This document shows positions 1 through 8,166 of a DNA stretch of 20,882 bases, piece by piece (the first letter of the stretch is position 1; every line of letters starts with the position of its first letter). The DNA comes from an uncultured Bacilli bacterium (GTDB taxonomy: Bacteria > Bacillota_I > Bacilli_A > RF39 > UBA660), in assembly GCA_947628495.1 (NCBI GenBank), contig CANRAC010000005.1, positions 1-20,882 of the forward strand, read 5' to 3'. A model generated the notes under the pieces. It did no database searches and had not been told where the DNA came from. It was given only the letters and a program-made list of their open reading frames with translations. The translations under genes were made by a program, and so were the position numbers.

Positions 1-86
1 CTTTTTATCACATTATCGGTTCCTGAAATTTTGATGGCAAATTGGAATAACTGTCTCTCTTCTATTATAATTGCACAATTAAGGTA

Positions 87-95
87 TGTTATAAT
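87..95 (+). promoter_or_regulatory. Candidate extended -10 promoter of acpS
   Basis: The bases TGTTATAAT match the extended -10 consensus (TGnTATAAT) exactly. No convincing -35 is visible, which extended -10 promoters can do without. A start about seven bases downstream would leave a leader of only 10-14 bases carrying the GGTGAT ribosome site, so transcription may begin slightly earlier or come from outside the window. The remainder of bases 1-112 shows no gene I can support. Confidence 0.4.
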
Positions 96-112
96 TGAGA
101 TGGTGATTTTAA

Positions 113-421
113 ATGAACATTGGCTGTGATATAGTTGAAAATAAAAGATTAAAAAATAAAAGTTCTCGATTTGTGGAACTCATTTTAACTAAAAAAGAAC
201 AACAAGAATATAAAGATAAAGGTCTTCCTTATTTGTGTGGGCGCTTTGCTGCTAAAGAAGCAATTATGAAAGCCCTTTCTAATACACAACAACTTAACTT
301 TTTAGACATAGAAATTTTAAATGATAAAAATGGTCAGCCGATATGTAATCTCCCCAATATTGCTATATCCATTTCCCATGAAAAAAATTATACAATAGCC
401 ACCGCTTTATTTTACCATTAA
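113..421 (+). CDS. acpS: Holo-[acyl-carrier-protein] synthase (AcpS)
   Basis: AcpS transfers 4'-phosphopantetheine from CoA to the conserved serine of apo-ACP, switching on fatty acid synthesis in the cytoplasm. The N-terminus (residues 3-9, IGCDIVE) is the family's metal-binding block with Asp6. Residues 44-50 (RFAAKEA) hold the second block with Glu49 and Lys48. Residues 86-90 (ISHEK region) form the C-terminal SxSH block. At 102 residues it is shorter than the usual 118-126, the loss being in the linker between the blocks, and all catalytic motifs remain, so it is probably functional. The ATG at 113 follows GGTGAT at a good distance. The next gene starts 63 bases later on the same strand with no clear terminator between, so co-transcription with the MBOAT gene is possible but unproven. 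Confidence 0.93.
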   Translation: MNIGCDIVENKRLKNKSSRFVELILTKKEQQEYKDKGLPYLCGRFAAKEAIMKALSNTQQLNFLDIEILNDKNGQPICNLPNIAISISHEKNYTIATALFYH

Positions 422-484
422 ATTTAGAAACACACCCTTTAGGATTTCTTAAAAATATATTATACTAATTTAATGGTGGTTATT

Positions 485-1948
485 ATGTTATTTAACTCTT
501 ATATATTTATCTTATTATTTATGCCCCTATGTTTAATTGGCTATTTTATCTTAAATCACTTTAAACATTATAAATTATCTTTAACCTTTTTATTAATTAT
601 GTCTTTGTGGTTTTATGGTTATTTTAATTATAGTTATCTATTAATAATTTCTAGTAGTATCATTATTAATTTCACTATATATAAACTATTTACAAAATTT
701 AATGCCAAAGGAAACTGGTGTAAATTATTTTTAATTATAGGATTAATCTTTAATATTGGTTTATTATTTTATTTTAAATATTTTAATTTTTTTGTTGATA
801 ATTTTAATAAACTATTTAATACTAGTTTTAATTTAAAAAATATTATTCTACCTTTGGGTATAAGTTTTTTTACCTTTCAACAGATATCATTTATAATTGA
901 TGCTTATAAAAAAGAAGTTCCCCATTATACTTTTATTGAATATGCCACCTTTGTTACCTTTTTTCCGCAATTAATTGCAGGACCAATTGTAACTCATGAA
1001 GAACTTATTCCTCAATTTAAAGATAAAAAGAAAAAACATTTAAACTGGGAAAACTTTTTAAAAGGTGTCTATATATTTACAATAGGTTTAGCAAAAAAAA
1101 TATTATTAGCTGATGTTTTAGGCTTAGCAGTAAGCTACGGTTTTACAAATATTGTTACTTTAGATACAACAAATGCTATCATTGTTATTTTATCTTATAC
1201 TTTTCAAATATATTTTGACTTCAGTGGTTACTCGGATATGGCAATAGGCCTTGGGAAAATGTTAAATGTTGATTTGCCAATTAACTTTAATTCCCCTTAT
1301 AAAGCTCTAACTATTACTGATTTTTGGAAAAGATGGAATATGACCGTAACTCGTTTCTTTAAAAAATATGTTTATATACCTTTAGGCGGAAGTAGATGTA
1401 AGAGTAAATTTAGAAATTATTTTAATATATTTATGGTCTATTTTTTAAGTGGTATTTGGCATGGCGCCAACTGGACTTTTATAATTTGGGGTGCGATTCA
1501 TGGCATATTTGTAGTTATTACTAAATATTTTAAAAACTTTTTTCAAAAAATTCCTAAGATTTTATCTTGGATAATAACTTTTTCTTTTATAAATTTAACT
1601 GGCATAATTGTCAGAGCCCGTAATATTTCTGATGCTATTATTTTCCTTAAACAAATCTTTAAATTTAACTTTGGACCAATTGCTAAAAGCATATTAGAGT
1701 GTTTTAATGTTAAAGAACTTGATTATATCTTAAAGCTTGTTAATCATACGACAATAAATAATCTTTCTTTAATTTTAGTTTTTTATATTATAATTTCTTT
1801 AATAATTGTTCTAGTATTTAAAAATTCGCATGAAAAAATGGCAAAGTTTAAACCCACTTATTTAAAAATTTGTGTTATTACTTTTATCTTACTTTTTTGT
1901 ATTACATCGTTTACTAAGCTTTCGCCATTTTTATATTTTAATTTTTAA
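485..1948 (+). CDS. MBOAT-family membrane O-acyltransferase (AlgI/DltB-like)
   Basis: This is a polytopic membrane protein of 487 residues. MBOAT proteins of the AlgI/DltB class pass acyl groups (acetyl, or D-alanyl in DltB) across the membrane for addition to extracellular polymers. Diagnostic segments are the N-terminus MLFNSYIF, typical of AlgI relatives, YFDFSGYSDMAIG near residues 243-255, TDFWKRWN near 278-285, YIPLGGSR near 297-304, and LSGIWHGANW near 321-330 with the presumed catalytic His326. A second conserved His lies near 339. I use the ATG at 485 because GGTGGT (475-480) is correctly spaced to it; an ATG at 473 in the same frame overlaps that ribosome site. Its partner gene follows after 14 bases. 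The sequence looks closer to AlgI than to DltB, and no other dlt genes are present. The polymer and the acyl group are unknown; O-acetylation of a surface glycan is the best guess. Confidence 0.9.
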   Translation: MLFNSYIFILLFMPLCLIGYFILNHFKHYKLSLTFLLIMSLWFYGYFNYSYLLIISSSIIINFTIYKLFTKFNAKGNWCKLFLIIGLIFNIGLLFYFKYFNFFVDNFNKLFNTSFNLKNIILPLGISFFTFQQISFIIDAYKKEVPHYTFIEYATFVTFFPQLIAGPIVTHEELIPQFKDKKKKHLNWENFLKGVYIFTIGLAKKILLADVLGLAVSYGFTNIVTLDTTNAIIVILSYTFQIYFDFSGYSDMAIGLGKMLNVDLPINFNSPYKALTITDFWKRWNMTVTRFFKKYVYIPLGGSRCKSKFRNYFNIFMVYFLSGIWHGANWTFIIWGAIHGIFVVITKYFKNFFQKIPKILSWIITFSFINLTGIIVRARNISDAIIFLKQIFKFNFGPIAKSILECFNVKELDYILKLVNHTTINNLSLILVFYIIISLIIVLVFKNSHEKMAKFKPTYLKICVITFILLFCITSFTKLSPFLYFNF

Positions 1949-1962
1949 AAGAGGTGTTTTGT

Positions 1963-3012
1963 ATGAATTCAAAAAAATATGGAATTACATTTATAACTTT
2001 ATTTATTTTAGGTATTTGCTTTTGTTTGGTTTTTAATGCTTTAATTGACCCTTTTTTTCATTATCATAAACCTTTAAAAAGATTGAATTATGAACTTGAT
2101 ATTCATGATCAAAGATATATAAATGATGGTATTGTTAAAAATTTTACTTATAATGCCATTATTACTGGTTCATCTGTAACCGATAATTTTAAAACTTCCG
2201 AATTTAACAAATTATTTAATGTAAATTCCATTAAAGTCCCTTTATCAGGTTCCTATTTTAAAGAAGTTAATGACTTATTAACAAACGCTTTTAAATATAA
2301 TAAAAATATTAAATATGTTCTTCGCAGTGTTGAATATAGCAATTTTTATAGAGATAAAGATGCTATTCGCTATGAAATAAATACTTATCCAACTTATTTA
2401 TATAATGATACTGTCTTTGATGATGCTAAATATTTATTAAATAAAAATATTATTTACAAATCATTTCATACCTTAAAATCATCTAAATCTACAAGTTTTG
2501 ATGAATATAGTTATTGGAGTGATGATTATCAATATGGAAAAGAAATAATTTTAGCATCATATGATAGGCCTAAAAAGCACAATGCTTATAAACTTACTAA
2601 TAAACAAATAATGAAGCTTAAAGATTCTATTAATCAAAATTTTTTAAAATTAATTAAAGAAAATCCTAACACAGAATTTTATCTTTTTTATCCACCATAT
2701 AGTATCTATGCTTGGGATTATCGAAATCAAAAAGGTATTTTATATAAAGAATTATATGGAGAAAAAATAATTACGGAAATGTTTTTAAATTATGATAATA
2801 TACATATATTTTCCTTTTTAGATTTATTTGATATTATTACTAATCCAAGCTATTATAAAGATTATCTTCATTATAATGATGATATAAATTCTTTAATTTT
2901 AAAAGCAATGAAAAATAATGAACATGAATTAACTAAAGATAATTATGAAAATTACTACAATAAAATAATAGATTTTTATATAAATTACGATTATAATAAA
3001 CTTTTTAGCTAA
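1963..3012 (+). CDS. SGNH-hydrolase-like membrane-anchored protein, partner of the MBOAT
   Basis: This 349-residue protein has one N-terminal membrane segment (about residues 8-27) and an extracytoplasmic remainder. GSSVTDNF near residues 69-76 sits where SGNH/GDSL-like proteins carry the nucleophilic serine. KDYLHYND near 299-306 resembles the C-terminal block with catalytic Asp and His (about Asp300 and His303). In AlgI/AlgX and DltB/DltD-type systems such a protein receives the acyl group from the MBOAT and places it on the polymer. The tandem arrangement supports the same role here. The ATG at 1963 is the start: GAGGTG at 1951-1956 is its ribosome site, and an in-frame GTG at 1954 lies inside that site. 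The family match is by motif and context, so the enzymatic assignment is less sure than for the MBOAT. Confidence 0.72.
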   Translation: MNSKKYGITFITLFILGICFCLVFNALIDPFFHYHKPLKRLNYELDIHDQRYINDGIVKNFTYNAIITGSSVTDNFKTSEFNKLFNVNSIKVPLSGSYFKEVNDLLTNAFKYNKNIKYVLRSVEYSNFYRDKDAIRYEINTYPTYLYNDTVFDDAKYLLNKNIIYKSFHTLKSSKSTSFDEYSYWSDDYQYGKEIILASYDRPKKHNAYKLTNKQIMKLKDSINQNFLKLIKENPNTEFYLFYPPYSIYAWDYRNQKGILYKELYGEKIITEMFLNYDNIHIFSFLDLFDIITNPSYYKDYLHYNDDINSLILKAMKNNEHELTKDNYENYYNKIIDFYINYDYNKLFS

Positions 3013-3048
3013 AACTCTTTTTTAATAAAAATTAAAAATAAGAACAAC

Positions 3049-3079
3049 AAAAAAGACTTTTAATCTTATATTAAAAAGT
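3049..3079 (-). terminator. AT-rich intrinsic terminator of the polysaccharide operon
   Basis: Read on the minus strand just after the last gene's TAG stop, ACTTTTTAAT and ATTAAAAGT pair around a five-base loop (one bulged base) and run directly into CTTTTTT. The stem is weak because it is almost all A-T. On the plus strand the hairpin is not followed by a T-run, so it suits the minus-strand operon better than the converging SGNH gene. Confidence 0.45.
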
Positions 3080-3086
3080 TACTTAT

Positions 3087-3827
3087 CTATTTGGTTATTT
3101 CCGTGTTTAGTTTAATAGCATATTCTCGATATTCATTAATTATATCTTTTGTTTTCCCCATTTTTCGTATCTGACCCTTATCTAACCAGATTACTTTATC
3201 ACAAAGTTCCTCAATAGTAGTTGTACTATGCGAGACAATTAAAACAGTTCGTTTCTTATCATCAATTAATTCTAACATTTTATTATAGCTTTTTTCCTGA
3301 AAATGAATATCTCCTACCGATAAAACCTCATCAATTAATAAAATATCTGCATCTAAAATAGCCATAATAGAAAATGCTAATTTAGAATACATCCCTGAGG
3401 AATATGTTTTCACAGGATTATAAATAAATTCTCCTAATTCGGAAAAATCAATAATATCTTTTAACTTAGTTTCAATAGTTTTTTTGGAAAACCCTAGTAA
3501 CATGCCTGATAAAAAAATATTTTCATAACCAGATAATTCAGAATCAAAACCAGTTCCTAAAGATAATAAATTAACCGTATTTCCATATAAATTAATACTC
3601 CCTTTATCGGGTTCAAATATATGAGCAATAGTTTTTAACAAAGTTGATTTTCCACTTCCATTAGGTCCAATAATTCCTACTACACATCCTTTGTCTATAT
3701 CAAAATTAATATTTTTTAAAGCAGTGAATTTCTTCTTTTTAATTCGTTTTAAAATTCTTTTGCTAAATGTCTCCTCCTTAACTGTATAATAATTAACTTC
3801 TAAATCTTGAACACTAATTGCTTTCAT
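3087..3827 (-). CDS. Polysaccharide/teichoic acid ABC exporter, ATP-binding subunit (TagH/Wzt-like)
   Basis: This is the nucleotide-binding subunit that powers export of a lipid-linked glycan across the cytoplasmic membrane. Visible motifs are Walker A GPNGSGKST (54-62), signature YSSGMYSKL (142-150, the SSGM form typical of this subfamily), Walker B ILLIDEV (162-168) and the H-loop histidine at 200. The stretch LSLGTGFDSELSGYENI (about 88-104) is characteristic of Wzt/TagH/RfbE exporters. At 246 residues it ends after the ATPase domain. It lacks the C-terminal carbohydrate-binding domain that lets Wzt O9a-type ATPases check the glycan's capped end, and the C-terminal extension of TagH. Its ATG touches the permease stop codon (TAA-ATG), with the AGGTGAT ribosome site inside the permease gene, so the two are translationally coupled. 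It is the last gene of the operon. Confidence 0.92.
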   Translation of the reverse strand: MKAISVQDLEVNYYTVKEETFSKRILKRIKKKKFTALKNINFDIDKGCVVGIIGPNGSGKSTLLKTIAHIFEPDKGSINLYGNTVNLLSLGTGFDSELSGYENIFLSGMLLGFSKKTIETKLKDIIDFSELGEFIYNPVKTYSSGMYSKLAFSIMAILDADILLIDEVLSVGDIHFQEKSYNKMLELIDDKKRTVLIVSHSTTTIEELCDKVIWLDKGQIRKMGKTKDIINEYREYAIKLNTEITK

Positions 3828-4610
3828 TTATATCACCTTTGAATAACTATTTTCATATTTCTTAAGTAATTTAAATCCGATTATATTTAATATGATACTA
3901 ATTATAAACCATCCTAAAATTAACAATATATTCGGCATCATATTATTGATTAACACATTTCTTGATTCATTAATTAAAGTAGCCATAGGATTAAAAATTA
4001 AAAGGATTTTATTGTATGGACTTGGTACTCTTAATAAAAGGTTATAAAAAACACCTGAAAAATAAAATACAAATTTCAAGATAATATTAATAACATTATG
4101 TAAGTCTGCTATATAAACGCCAAAATGCATTATTATTAAACTAATGCCAAACGTTAAAAAATACAAAACTATTAAAATAGGAATAAAATACAATATTCTG
4201 AAAGAAATATGAATTTTAAATATTATCATGAAAATAAATACAATTGCTAAAGAAATAAAAAACTTAAATAACATTACAAAAGTATTCACAATTAATAAAA
4301 TATATTTAGGAATATAAACTTTATTAATTATATTGCGATTGCTTTTAACTAATTTGGCACTTGAACTTACTACTCGATTAAAAAAGTCCCATAAAGTTAA
4401 ACCAATAAAAACAAAAATAGGAAAATTAGGCTCTTTACTTTTAAAAACCACTACGACAACAAACATATAAATAAGCATCATACATAAGGGATTTATAACC
4501 CACCATAAAGAGTTTAAATAAGAACCTGCAACTTCACTTTTTAATTTAGATTTAGTACTATAAATTATGAAAGGAAAATATTGTTTTAAATCTTTAAATA
4601 TTTTTTTCAT
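3828..4610 (-). CDS. Polysaccharide/teichoic acid ABC exporter, permease subunit (TagG/Wzm-like)
   Basis: This ABC-2 type permease has 260 residues and about six membrane segments (roughly 35-56, 62-80, 103-130, 138-162, 170-192 and 226-248). The amphipathic N-terminus followed by LKSEVAGSYLNSLWWVINP (about 23-41) matches the start of the TagG/Wzm/RfbA exporter family, where the segment lies at the membrane interface. Together with the adjoining ATPase it would flip or export a finished or partly finished glycan attached to undecaprenyl pyrophosphate. The start ATG is 6 bases after the upstream gene's TAG, with TAGGT as the ribosome site. The substrate cannot be read from the sequence; the upstream glycosyltransferases point to a surface polysaccharide rather than a plain polyol-phosphate teichoic acid. 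Confidence 0.9.
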   Translation of the reverse strand: MKKIFKDLKQYFPFIIYSTKSKLKSEVAGSYLNSLWWVINPLCMMLIYMFVVVVVFKSKEPNFPIFVFIGLTLWDFFNRVVSSSAKLVKSNRNIINKVYIPKYILLIVNTFVMLFKFFISLAIVFIFMIIFKIHISFRILYFIPILIVLYFLTFGISLIIMHFGVYIADLHNVINIILKFVFYFSGVFYNLLLRVPSPYNKILLIFNPMATLINESRNVLINNMMPNILLILGWFIISIILNIIGFKLLKKYENSYSKVI

Positions 4611-4616
4611 ATAAAC

Positions 4617-5504
4617 CTACTTTTTTGTAAATCTTTTTAGCCAATTATGATAATCATACCCATAAACTATTTTCTTACTGATTTTTTTATATGGTGAATT
4701 AATAAAATCTACCAAATTTTCTAAATTATCTTTTCCTAAAATAAAGATATTTTGAGGATCATAAAAATCATAATTAGCAACATCAGCGTTAGTTGTAATT
4801 AATTTTTTTTCAAAAAATATTGATTCCATAGCTCTTAAATCTAAGCCGACCTGATGACCTGCCATAACACTTAAGATAGCTTTTGAACGGCCGACAGTTT
4901 TTAAATAATTATCATAAGGAACATAATTTTTTTCTTTTAACACAATATTTATATTTGTTTTTAATCCCATTTTTTGAAATTTCTTTTCTAAATCTCTTAT
5001 TTTTTCTAAACGGCCTTTATCTCTTCCAATAAAAACTATATCATTATCAACTTCGGAACAATCAACAGCAAAATCTTTAGAATAAAATTGCGTATTAAAA
5101 GGAAGATCATATGTCTTAGCATCATTGCGATCAAAAGTCCAAATTTCATCTAAATTTTTATCTTTAAAAGCCGCCTGATAATTAGGTTTATCACTATTCC
5201 AAGGGACAATAGCATTCCAAATAAACATGATAATTCTCGCATTAGGATTCCGACTTTTAATATATCTAGTAAATTGCGGATTAAAACTATTTTCTCCTAA
5301 TATAAACATATCGTATTCTTTAACATGGTTTTTCCAACTTCCCCAAAACAATTGGCTTTTAACAGCCCAATTTCGTACCAGCTTAAACACTTTATTTTTA
5401 GCATTTACTAAATAATAATCCTGTAAATTAGCATTTTTAATATGTTTTAAAAAATAAGCTTTACTATCATCCTTTAAATAAATATAATTAAACTGCTTTT
5501 TCAT
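4617..5504 (-). CDS. Putative glycosyltransferase (GT-B-like), polysaccharide operon
   Basis: This soluble protein has 295 residues and no membrane segment or signal peptide. I do not recognise a named family with certainty. The C-terminal half resembles the nucleotide-sugar-binding half of GT-B enzymes: VFIGRDKGRLEKI near 157-169 looks like the opening of a second Rossmann-like domain, and GLDLRAMESIFFEKKLITTN near 220-239 resembles the conserved region around the donor-binding glutamate seen in capsule and O-antigen transferases. The N-terminal half has NARIIMFIWN near 88-97. It overlaps the upstream DUF616-methyltransferase gene by 17 bases and has its own AAGGAAG ribosome site inside that gene. 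Position between two sugar-modifying genes and the exporter genes supports a role in building the exported glycan. Donor and linkage are unknown. Confidence 0.65.
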   Translation of the reverse strand: MKKQFNYIYLKDDSKAYFLKHIKNANLQDYYLVNAKNKVFKLVRNWAVKSQLFWGSWKNHVKEYDMFILGENSFNPQFTRYIKSRNPNARIIMFIWNAIVPWNSDKPNYQAAFKDKNLDEIWTFDRNDAKTYDLPFNTQFYSKDFAVDCSEVDNDIVFIGRDKGRLEKIRDLEKKFQKMGLKTNINIVLKEKNYVPYDNYLKTVGRSKAILSVMAGHQVGLDLRAMESIFFEKKLITTNADVANYDFYDPQNIFILGKDNLENLVDFINSPYKKISKKIVYGYDYHNWLKRFTKK

Positions 5505-7194
5505 TTTTATCTTCCTTACCCTTACTTATTATATAAATAATTCCATCTTCTAACAAGCCATATTTTTCTTCTATATCTTTATTTTTCACTTTAAATTCTT
5601 CAACTATTAAACCATATTTTTCAATTCTTTTTTTTGTATCCCTACCATATAATCTTACATGATCTTCTTGACAAAATAAATTCATTCTTTCTCTAGGATC
5701 AGTTATAGAATTGTCTTCAATCGTCTTAGCATTAGAAACACAAACTGGAACAGTTAAAATTATTTTGCCGGTAGGTTTAATTACTCTTTTTAATTCAGCA
5801 AAGGCTTTTTTTTCTTCCATTACATGTTCTAAAACATGATTACATATTATATAGTCAAAAGTATTTTTAGGAAAATTTATATCAGTTATATCTACTATCA
5901 TATCGGCTCGATCCGAATTTAAATCTCCCGTATAATATTGAATGGCTTTATAATTATGACATTTTCTTTTAAATTTTTGATATATTATTTTTTCAGGAGC
6001 AAAATGTAAAATTTTATTAGCTCTTTGAAATACATCAGTGTAATTTTCCAAATAATAGTAAACTAATCTGTCTTTATCTTTAGCACCACAAACTGGACAT
6101 TGAAAATTTTTCCTATAACCAGCTCCAACAATTTTATTATCAATAAATATTTGATGATTACGTCCCCCAGCACGCCATTTTTTTAAATGAGAATGGCATA
6201 TATTACATTTATACTGCAACCCAAAATTCCATATTTTTCTTTTAATATTTACCAAATTCATAAAAAAATGATTATGTTTGAAATTATGATCATATACTCT
6301 AAATTTAGGATTATTATATAAATTGGATCCTAAAAAGCCCACATCTTGAAATGCAAAGTTGTTCTTCCATAATATATAAGGCAAAATTAATTGATCTCTT
6401 CCCGTCTTCTCTTGGATAAAACCTTGATACCAATCACTCATAATTTTTTGAGCGTTTTTATTTTTTAAATCAACAGCAATAACGCTTGCCTGATACAATC
6501 CAAAGTTATGGGGAAATCTTTCTTTTTCATACTTTTGAATTAATTTTTTGATATTTTTTTTATTGCCTTTACTTAATTTAATGCAGGCTTTAGCTTCTTC
6601 ATATACATCCTTTCTTTTGGCGTGCTCATGCATAGCTAAACCCGTTTTATCGTTTATATAGCCGAAGCAATCTTCGACATCCGAAATAACTCTCACATTA
6701 CCATCAACATATAAAGCTAGATCATAATTAGGAAATAATTCGCGGGGATGCATTTTTATATATCTATTTATAAGGGCCGGATTATAATTACATTTCTTTT
6801 TTATTTCTTCACTTATTTCTATATACTTCCAGAAATTAGTTTCTTTTACAACATTTTGGTCATCTGAAAATACAATATAATCGGTATCACTGGTCCTCAA
6901 AACAGGTGAACGCAAAGTATCGTATTTATTCATAATACAGGTATAAACTACCTTTTTGCCTTTTTTTATATTAATATTATTATTTAATATATAGGAATTC
7001 TTATTTATTTTTTTGTTAAATTTATTATACAAGGAAGCTTTGAAAGCAAAATATAGCCTTTTAAACGCAAAATTTCTCAAGTATCTTTTTAATTTTCTTT
7101 TCCGATTATTTTTTAAATACACTTGTGAGTGAGTATAATTTATATATTCTTGATTCAATTGTTCCACAGCTTTAATATATTGACTATTTTTCAT
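5488..7194 (-). CDS. DUF616 (TOD1/MUCI70-like) glycosyltransferase fused to zinc ribbon and SAM methyltransferase
   Basis: This 568-residue protein has three parts. Residues 1-75 are basic and helical and resemble the N-terminus of the next gene's product. Residues about 80-300 form a DUF616/TOD1-MUCI70-like glycosyltransferase domain, with VVYTCIMNKYDTL near 82-94 and LYVDGNVRV near 161-169, where the aspartate probably serves as the DxD equivalent. Residues about 326-376 have two CxxC pairs (Cys330/Cys333 and Cys366/Cys369), a probable zinc ribbon. The remainder is a class I methyltransferase: ILHFAPE near 395-401, then FDYIICNHVLEHV near 446-458. The CPVCG zinc ribbon with LHFAPE methyltransferase is known from O-antigen and capsule loci, where it acts on sugars. 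I chose the ATG at 7194, which follows GAGGTG and aligns with its paralogue's start; an in-frame TTG at 7206 has no such site. Acceptor and methylated position are unknown. Confidence 0.8.
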   Translation of the reverse strand: MKNSQYIKAVEQLNQEYINYTHSQVYLKNNRKRKLKRYLRNFAFKRLYFAFKASLYNKFNKKINKNSYILNNNINIKKGKKVVYTCIMNKYDTLRSPVLRTSDTDYIVFSDDQNVVKETNFWKYIEISEEIKKKCNYNPALINRYIKMHPRELFPNYDLALYVDGNVRVISDVEDCFGYINDKTGLAMHEHAKRKDVYEEAKACIKLSKGNKKNIKKLIQKYEKERFPHNFGLYQASVIAVDLKNKNAQKIMSDWYQGFIQEKTGRDQLILPYILWKNNFAFQDVGFLGSNLYNNPKFRVYDHNFKHNHFFMNLVNIKRKIWNFGLQYKCNICHSHLKKWRAGGRNHQIFIDNKIVGAGYRKNFQCPVCGAKDKDRLVYYYLENYTDVFQRANKILHFAPEKIIYQKFKRKCHNYKAIQYYTGDLNSDRADMIVDITDINFPKNTFDYIICNHVLEHVMEEKKAFAELKRVIKPTGKIILTVPVCVSNAKTIEDNSITDPRERMNLFCQEDHVRLYGRDTKKRIEKYGLIVEEFKVKNKDIEEKYGLLEDGIIYIISKGKEDKNEKAV

Positions 7195-7210
7195 TTCACA
7201 CCTCAATATG

Positions 7211-8158
7211 TTACATTTTTTTTATTCTACTATAATTGTGGGCACTCCTTCTAAACTTAGCATTTATCGCTAAATTAATACCTAATATTCCCATATCTTC
7301 ATACTTATAATTTAATTTCCATAGTACATAAGTAAATATAAGTTGATCTCTATATGTATTACTTTCTATAAAATATTGCCACCAATAATCTAAAATTTGT
7401 TTAGAGCTTTTATTATTTAAATCTATTGCTATGACTGTGGCTTCAAATAGACCGTAATTATGGGGAAAATGTTCTTCATTATACTTACCAATTAATTTTT
7501 TTATAGCTTTTTTGTTACCAAGATTAGATTTTAAGCAGGCTTTAGCCTCTTCATATACATCTTCTCTTTTTGGATGCATATGCATAGCTAATCCTGTTTT
7601 ATCATTAATTTTATAAAAAAGTCCTGCTATATCAGACATAACTCTGACACTTCCATCAATATATAAAGCTAAGTCGTATTCTGGAAATAATTCATGAGGA
7701 TGCATTTTTATGTATCTGTTTATTAAAGTATGATTATTATTGCATATTTTTTTAACTTTATTTGGTATACATCGATATTGCCATAAATCAACGTTTTGAG
7801 TAATATTTTTATTATCAGAAAAAACAATATATGTCGTATTTTCCGTTTCTACTAAAGGGGAATATAAGGTGTCATAATCATCTAATATACAAGTGTATAC
7901 AATTTTTTCACCAGTCTTTTTGCCATTTATTTCTTTATATGTGTTTTGTTTAATTGGGTTACTAAATTTAAATAAATTATTCAATTTTCTTTTTAGCCCA
8001 TTTATTTTTGTTTGATACGCCAATTTATAACGCTTCGTTTTTATTAATTTTCGAATCAAAACTTTGTCCCTATATTTTTTATTGTAGGAAAGTCCATATA
8101 AACGTACTAATTCTAAATTCAGCTCTTCTATTGCCTTGATATACTCTTCCTTATTCAT
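7211..8158 (-). CDS. DUF616 (TOD1/MUCI70-like) glycosyltransferase
   Basis: This stand-alone 315-residue protein is a clear paralogue of the N-terminal half of the next gene's product. Shared blocks include EYIKAIEELN at the N-terminus, KIVYTCILDDYDTL near 85-98, INRYIKMHPHELFP near 146-159, LYIDGSVRV near 165-173, NDKTGLAMHMHPKR near 185-198, HFPHNYGLF near 230-240, and YRDQLI near 268-275. DUF616 proteins are assigned to a glycosyltransferase-like fold, and in bacteria they occur in polysaccharide loci; the sugar added here is unknown. No membrane segment is present, so it probably acts on the inner face of the membrane. The basic helical N-terminus (residues 1-65) could help membrane or complex contact. 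It lies 8 bases after the GT-C-like gene, with AGGTG as ribosome site, and 16 bases before the fused paralogue, which suggests local duplication followed by fusion or loss of the methyltransferase part. Confidence 0.8.
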   Translation of the reverse strand: MNKEEYIKAIEELNLELVRLYGLSYNKKYRDKVLIRKLIKTKRYKLAYQTKINGLKRKLNNLFKFSNPIKQNTYKEINGKKTGEKIVYTCILDDYDTLYSPLVETENTTYIVFSDNKNITQNVDLWQYRCIPNKVKKICNNNHTLINRYIKMHPHELFPEYDLALYIDGSVRVMSDIAGLFYKINDKTGLAMHMHPKREDVYEEAKACLKSNLGNKKAIKKLIGKYNEEHFPHNYGLFEATVIAIDLNNKSSKQILDYWWQYFIESNTYRDQLIFTYVLWKLNYKYEDMGILGINLAINAKFRRSAHNYSRIKKM

Positions 8159-8166
8159 ATATACAC

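Noticed and set aside
1..135. An open plus-strand frame from the window edge to 135, and a minus-strand frame across about 1-70 that could read as protein
   Set aside because: Both are short and cut by the edge. The minus frame has no good start beyond a GTG near base 12, and the plus frame runs through the acpS ribosome site and start. Neither can be supported.
113..421. acpS as a truncated pseudogene because it has only 102 residues
   Set aside because: Asp6, the RFAAKEA block and the SxSH block are all present in order, and the end aligns with the family C-terminus.
422..484. Terminator or separate promoter between acpS and the MBOAT gene
   Set aside because: A TTTAGAAA/TTTCTTAAA hairpin has a 14-base loop and no following T-run. 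TATACT at 461-466 has no -35 and would start transcription inside the ribosome site.
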